NCBI GenBank assembly: GCA_013368375.1
Contig: JAACJP010000087.1
Coordinates: forward strand, 1-31,008
Length of the DNA stretch: 31,008 nt
Origin: Tricholomella constricta
Taxonomy: Eukaryota > Basidiomycota > Agaricomycetes > Agaricales > Lyophyllaceae
Reading direction: 5' to 3'
Below the pieces are notes generated by a model. The model was not told the origin of the DNA, made no database searches, and saw only the letters and a program-made list of their open reading frames with translations. Position numbers and translations under genes: made by a program. Shown here piece after piece: positions 26,054 through 31,008 of the stretch. Numbering within the stretch: the stretch's first letter is position 1; each line of letters opens with the position of its first letter.

Positions 26054-28811
26054 TTGTTAAGAAAAGCAGTAGAGTATTTCTTTGAAAAAGAAGTATTCAA
26101 TATTAAAGACGATCATCACATAATGGTATCTTTCAGACTAGTTACAAACGATAATATACCTAAAACATTAGGACAAATGGTATTTTTAAACAAAACTAAC
26201 GAATCATTAGAATTCTACATCCAATATTTATGGGACTTGTTAAATAAAAAACAAGATGGATACAACAACGTTGAATTAAGAAAAGTAGTATTCAGTTTTG
26301 GAATTAGAAAGGGTTTAGCTAAGGAAAATCAATTGGAAATTAAAGAACGAGATCTTAACACAATAAATTATTATAAATATCAGATTCCTATTACTTTAAA
26401 TCCACTAGAATTTGGTACTCCGTTAACAGATTTAGTTACTACCGATAAAGGATCTGAATTTATTGTGACTACTCACAATAACAATTTCTTTGAAATACAT
26501 CCTACTGTTGTAGATGGTAAAATAATTAATAATATTAAATTTACACCTAAGGGTAATTCAAAAAAAACACAAATAAAAATAGTTGATAAACAAATAAACG
26601 ACAACTATTTCATAAGAACAATTGACGACCCTAGTAGATTAGTAGCTAAGGACAGAATTTATGTATGTAATCTTATAACTAACCAGGAAGAGTTAAATTT
26701 TGAACAGAAACCTACACGGTTCCTTTCGAAAATTAAACCTGAAACTAAGTACATTAAAGATTTTCTTACTTTAGATATAGAAACCTACATCGAGGCTAAA
26801 CATAATGGCGAACAAGTAATGGTTCCGTACTTAATCAGCTTTTTCGATGGCTCCTCAAAAATAAGTTTTTTCTTAAGTGATTACATTTCTGTTAAAGAAA
26901 TGATGTTTGATTGTATAAATACACTAACTCATAAGAAAAACGACAGAAAAAACATTTATATTCATAACCTAGCTAACTTTGATAGTGTTTTCTTAATGCC
27001 TTACTTGATAGAATATGGTAAAGTATCTCCTTTAATTAATAATAACAAATTAATTTCTTTCGATTTCACAAAAAACAACCGGTTCTGGTCCAGTAACTTT
27101 AAAATTTGTGGATAGCTATCAAATCCTTTTAGGTAACCTAAGGGATCTAGCTAAATCATTTAACGGTAATTCACAAAAGGATTTCTTTCCTCATGGGTTT
27201 GTAAACAAAAATAACTTAGACTATATTGGACCTGTTCCATCAATTGAATTTTTCCCAGATATTACACAGGATGAGTACAATAGTTATGCTTCAAAATTCA
27301 ATAATAATTGGATACTTAAAGCTGAAGCTATTAAGTACTGCCAACTGGACTGTATCTCTCTACATGAAGTACTATCAAAGTTCGGCTTATTAATTTGAAA
27401 TAGATGGAAACTTAATATTTCTAAATATCCGACTATTACTAGTCTAACTTTTGGAATTTATAGGGCACATTTTAAGGCAAATCTTAATATACCTACTCTT
27501 GAGAGCACTCTTCAAAAACAAATCAGAACATCTTACACTGGAGGGGCTACTGACATGTATTTGCCTACAAATGTTATACCCGACTCAGTTTCAACGAGAA
27601 ATAATTTATACTATTATGATGTAAACAGTTTGTATCCTTATATCATGCAAAACGTCGAGGTGCCTATAGGATATCCAATTAGATTTGAAGGTGACCCTAC
27701 AGGCTACTTTCCGGATAAGCAAGGTTTCTTCTACTGTAAAGTTACGGCTCCTTTAGGCTTGAAACATCCAATTATACAGAAAAAAACTGTTATAAACAGC
27801 GTAGAAAGTACTTGCTCGGTCCTGGGAGAATTTTATGCTAACCTTTATTCGGAAGAAATAAAGAATGCTCAGAAATTCGGATACCAGTTTGAAATATTAA
27901 GTGGGATATTATTTACTGAAAAGGCAAACATTTTCAAGGATTATATTACAGAACTTTACAGTCTTAGATCCGAGTATAGCAAATCAGACCCTATGAACTT
28001 CATTGCAAAAATATTAATGAATAGCTTATATGGGCGCTTCGGAATGCAGGATCAGTTCAAATCCTTCGAGATTTTGAATAAAGACAGTTTTAACCAGTTA
28101 TTAACCATCATTAATAAAAATACTATAAATAACATCGAATCTATTAATTCCATAGGCCATAGCCATGCACTAGTGACGTTTACTCAAGACCAAACTGATA
28201 GAATGTTCGATAGCTTGAATATTCATTCTAGTACGAATGTGGCTATCTCTAGTGCTATTTCGGCTATGGGTAGGGTTTTTATGAGTAAATTCAAAAATAA
28301 CGATGACCTGGAATTATTCTACTCCGATACCGATAGCATAGTAGTAGATAAGGACACGCAACAAATGGGCACTCTAATGCCTGGTATAATCGGTAGTGAT
28401 ATCGGGCAATTAAAGTTAGAGCATAATATTAAAAAAGGCTTATTCATAAGCCCCAAGGCATACGTTTTAGAATTAGAAACCGGAAAAATGGTAGTTAAAA
28501 TTAAGGGTCTTTCTTCTAAGGTGGCTAATAATACTGGCTTATCCTTTAATGATTTCTACGAAATACTAAATAAAGACAGCTCCCTATCTATCCAACAAGA
28601 TAAATGGGCAAAAAATAAAGAAGCTGTTAATATTCAAATACTCAGCCATTCTTATAAGGTTCAAATCAACGCGAATAAGCGTAAGTTAGTTTATAATAGT
28701 AAAGGATTATTGATTAATACGATACCTTACATAGTAAAGTCTGAATTATTCACAATTAAGGTTAAAGGCCACGGTCCTAAAACTGAGGTTATAGAATCTA
28801 TAGTTAATTAA
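26054..28811 (+). pseudogene. dpo: Plasmid-type family B DNA polymerase, frameshifted, with one TGA
   Basis: This is a protein-primed type B DNA polymerase, as encoded by linear mitochondrial plasmids of fungi and often found integrated in their mtDNA. Proofreading motifs are present: Exo I LDIETY (26774 on), Exo II IHNLANFD and Exo III YCQLDC (about 27336-27353). Polymerase motifs are also present: TGG (27537-27545), motif A DVNSLYP (about 27618-27638), motif B KILMNSLYG (about 28008-28034) and motif C YSDTDS (about 28320-28337). All catalytic residues I can place are intact. Two breaks exist: a one-base shift at the A4 run 27101-27104, and a TGA at 27396-27398 that code 4 reads as Trp. The joined length is about 918 codons, typical of the family. 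There is no ATG at the start; TTG 26054 or an upstream exon-like piece may be the N-terminus. G/C-ending codons are commoner than in core genes. It is either a recently integrated gene with an assembly indel or an early pseudogene. Confidence 0.88.
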
Positions 28812-28851
28812 CCCTAACCCCACCCTCTCCTCCTCAGCTTTAATTTGAATA

Positions 28852-28887
28852 AAACTCGCGGGAATTATAAAACTTGCGGGTATTATA
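28852..28887 (+). repeat. 18-base tandem repeat, two units
   Basis: Unit one AAACTCGCGGGAATTATA is followed directly by AAACTTGCGGGTATTATA, with two differences. It lies 41 bases after the dpo stop. Confidence 0.9.
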
Positions 28888-28999
28888 AAGATTTGTTTAA
28901 TTATCCTTAAGGGAAGAGATCGAAATTAGAGAAATGGGATTTAAATGATAGTGAGAGTATTTTAGAGAGTTGTTTATTTTTTAAAATAAAAATAAACGG

Positions 29000-29026
29000 G
29001 TAGGTACGGACTAAGTCCTGCCCTAC
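29000..29026. repeat. GC-bearing hairpin downstream of dpo
   Basis: GTAGG and GGAC pair with GTCC and CCTAC around a TAA loop, with a small internal bulge. It shares its outer GGGTAGG/CCCTA arms with the hairpin at 29411-29445. It could act as an RNA 3'-end or processing signal for dpo; this is inference only. Confidence 0.7.
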
Positions 29027-29410
29027 ATTTTTTATTTAACAAGGCATATTTAGTCTCATGCTAGTATCTTAACAGGGTCATGTATAAAAGTTTTGAAGAT
29101 CTTTCATAAACGTTTTTTGTATTTTTTGACAAAAATTTAATACGTTTTATTTTGAAGAAATAAGAATGGCTGGATCTAAAGGTCAATTATTTAGAAAATA
29201 GCAGTAAAATACAAATATGGAGCTATATTACTACTACTAAAAATTATTAAATATTATAATTCTTAATTTAGGCTTCCTCCTAAATAGAGTAAATAATATT
29301 TGGGCTATGCCCTATATTTAATAATTATGATTCTGATATTGATATTGATATATTTTATATCATATTATTTATATTATTGAGAAGAATCCGGAAGTGAAGT
29401 GTATAAAGGG

Positions 29411-29445
29411 TAGGGATTGACGGTATTAGCGTCAATCTTGCCCTA
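29411..29445. repeat. Second GC-bearing hairpin between dpo and nad4
   Basis: The perfect stem GATTGACG/CGTCAATC with a seven-base loop is flanked by TAGG and CCCTA, which extend the pairing. It lies midway between the convergent dpo and nad4 genes. Confidence 0.75.
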
Positions 29446-29943
29446 AAAGATTATAATAGAAAACTATAAGCAATATTTAGTAATTGGACTTAAATAAACA
29501 AAATATTTTAAGAAATAATATAGGAAATATATTCTAAAAATTATTAAATGTTCTAATTCAGGCCTAATTTTTTTCAAAAAAAAAAAAAATAAGCCCAACT
29601 AATCAATTTTGTATGAAAAAAATTGATAATAGTTATTTTTTTTTAGGACAATAATAATTAAAAATTTCTATCTTTACTTATCCTTATAAAATTATATAAT
29701 ATATTAATTTTTTTCCTTTGACTTTCCTTCATTAATTCCTTTCTATTACTTATTTTTTTTTTGTTAAAAAAATAAAGCTTTTGTCTTAAGATAATAATGT
29801 TAGTTTTAGCTATTCTTAAATATAATCTCTTTTAAATAAAAAAAAAAATTAGCCTGTTGACTTTTTTTTACAGTTATTTTTTTTTAAAAAAAATAACTGG
29901 ATTAGTAAGTGATAAAGGGGCTATCACTTTTTTAAGTCAATGA

Positions 29944-31008
29944 TTAAATATAAAGTAATTGAGAAACAGATAAATGTAAAGAATCTAATAAAACATTAGG
30001 GAATAAACCTAAAATAATAGTAGGAATTAATAAAGCTATTAATAAAAAATATTCTCTTCTATTGATATCTTTAACAATTTTTACAAGATGAGGAGAATAA
30101 TTACCATAAGATAATCTATTATATAAAAATATAGAATATATAGCTGATAATACTATACCAGTAGCTCCTAAACCAGCAATAATAGGATTTTGTTGCCAAA
30201 TTCCTAATAAAGAAAGTTGTTCACCTAAAAAATTTAAAGTTAAAGGAATACCAGTATTAGCTAAAGTAAAAATAAAGAATAAAATAGTAAATACAGGCAT
30301 ATAAGTTGTTAAACCTCTTATATATTTAATAATTCTTGTTCCTGTTCTATCATATATTATTCCTCCAACACAAATAAATAAAGCTGGACTAACAAAACCA
30401 TGAGCAATACCTAATAATATTGCTCCTTCAATACCTTGTAAAGTATTAGAAAATAAACCTAATACAACTACAGCCATATGAGCTACACTACTATAAGCTA
30501 TTAATCTTTTAGTATCTTGTTGAATTATAGTAGAAAAAACTAGCATAAATTAAAGAAATTATAGCAATACTTTGAATTAAAGGACTAAAATAATGAGTGG
30601 CATCAGGTAAAATTTGAATTAATATTCTTAAATAACCATAAGTTGCTAATTTTAAGATTGTTGCTGCTAATAAGATCGATCCTGCTAAAGGTGAATCACT
30701 ATGAGCTTTAGGTAACCATATTATAAATGGATATAATGGTGTTTTAACTGCAAAAGCTATAAAGAAACCTAACCATAATAATTTTTGACTCTCTAAACTT
30801 ATTTCAATTAAAGAAATTAATTGGAAATCTGTAGAACCTATATAATTATATATCATTAATATACTTAATAACATTGGTAAACTACCTGCTAATGTATATA
30901 AAAAAAATAAAAATGCTGATCTAAATCTATCCATTCCATGACCGAATATTATAATTACTATAAATAATATTGGTAATACACTTTCGAAAAAGATATAAAA
31001 TATAATAA
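29944..31008 (-). CDS. nad4: NADH dehydrogenase subunit 4, 5' end outside window, one apparent frameshift
   Basis: This is an antiporter-like proton-pumping subunit of complex I. The C-terminal part of about 355 codons is present. The frame is open through the right edge of the window (FFESVLPILF and FGHGMDRFRSAFLFF upstream), so the start lies beyond 31008. Family hallmarks are FFIAFAVKTPLYPFIIWLPK, ending HSDSP, and TKRLIAYSSVAHM. A one-base shift interrupts the frame: one T too many in the T6 run (30534-30539, A6 on the plus strand) within the expected ASFSTIIQQDTK. Removing it restores the usual protein. Both flanking parts are highly conserved, so an assembly indel is more likely than a dead gene. 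All Trp are TGG. It converges with dpo. Confidence 0.95.

Larger units (their letters stand above)
28812..29943. other. 1.1 kb region between dpo and nad4, mostly lacking the hairpin families
   Basis: Up to about 29550 this stretch lacks the T-run/A-run palindromes that fill other spacers. It has its own features: a C-rich start (28809-28835), an 18-base tandem repeat (28852-28887), and two GC-bearing hairpins (29000-29026 and 29411-29445). A small GC pair GGGCTATGCCC lies at about 29311-29321. No gene is recognised; a short ATG frame at 29166 has only 11 codons. It probably belongs with dpo as plasmid-derived sequence. From 29550 on, class B/C-like palindromes return. Confidence 0.6.

Noticed and set aside
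28808..28824. TAACCCTAACCCC after dpo, resembling a telomere repeat
   Set aside because: There are only two imperfect units, with no extension. It is too short to support a telomere or plasmid end.
29166..29201. A short ATG frame (MAGSKGQLFRK) after dpo
   Set aside because: It has only 11 codons, with no supporting context.

Overview
This window is about 31 kb of a fungal mitochondrial genome. It carries atp6, atp9, cox2, nad6, cob, nad1, part of nad4, both mitochondrial rRNA genes and 17 tRNA genes, all very AT-rich with A/T-ending codons. Cob, Cox2 and the other core proteins look most like those of basidiomycetes (Agaricomycotina-like). That placement is an inference from protein style and is not decisive. 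No group I or II intron and no homing-endonuclease motif was recognised.

Layout. The left part reads mainly on the minus strand: trnV, atp6, trnR, trnL(uag), trnK, atp9, an unknown 248-codon ORF and the large rRNA (about 4.59-7.96 kb). At about 8.0-8.35 kb transcription diverges. The plus strand then carries a broken unknown ORF (orf265), cox2, another broken unknown ORF (orf242), trnD, nad6, a run of eight tRNAs (P, N, M, E, F, T, Q, H), cob overlapping an unknown ORF (orf249), nad1, a possible tiny membrane ORF, the small rRNA, trnA, trnW, trnL(uaa), trnI and a family B, protein-primed type DNA polymerase (dpo) of mitochondrial-plasmid type. dpo converges on nad4 (minus), which runs off the right edge.

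The core genes supply respiratory complexes I (nad1, nad4, nad6), III (cob), IV (cox2) and V (atp6, atp9) plus the RNA side of translation. dpo and the other unknown ORFs form an accessory layer. They contain in-frame TGA codons and more G/C-ending codons, whereas the core genes use only TGG for tryptophan and the only tRNA-Trp seen has anticodon CCA.

The most striking content is between the genes. The spacers are built almost wholly of short AT-rich palindromes. Most belong to a few families with recognisable, asymmetric ends: class A, TATCAC+T-run to A-run+GTCAAC; class B, TAAT+T-run to A-run+TAAC; class C, CCTTATCAAT+T-run to A-run+TTAGTAAG; and small GC-rich cores such as CTGGCCATTCGGCCTGG. 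They are nested inside one another's loops, up to five levels deep, and copies also sit inside rnl, nad6 and orf249. They behave like miniature hairpin-targeting mobile elements.

Several genes (cob, nad4, dpo, orf242, orf265) carry a single-base frameshift, each in or beside a short homopolymer, and trnF has a matching one-base oddity. Because cob and nad4 are essential, uncorrected indels in the assembly are the likeliest cause for at least those two.
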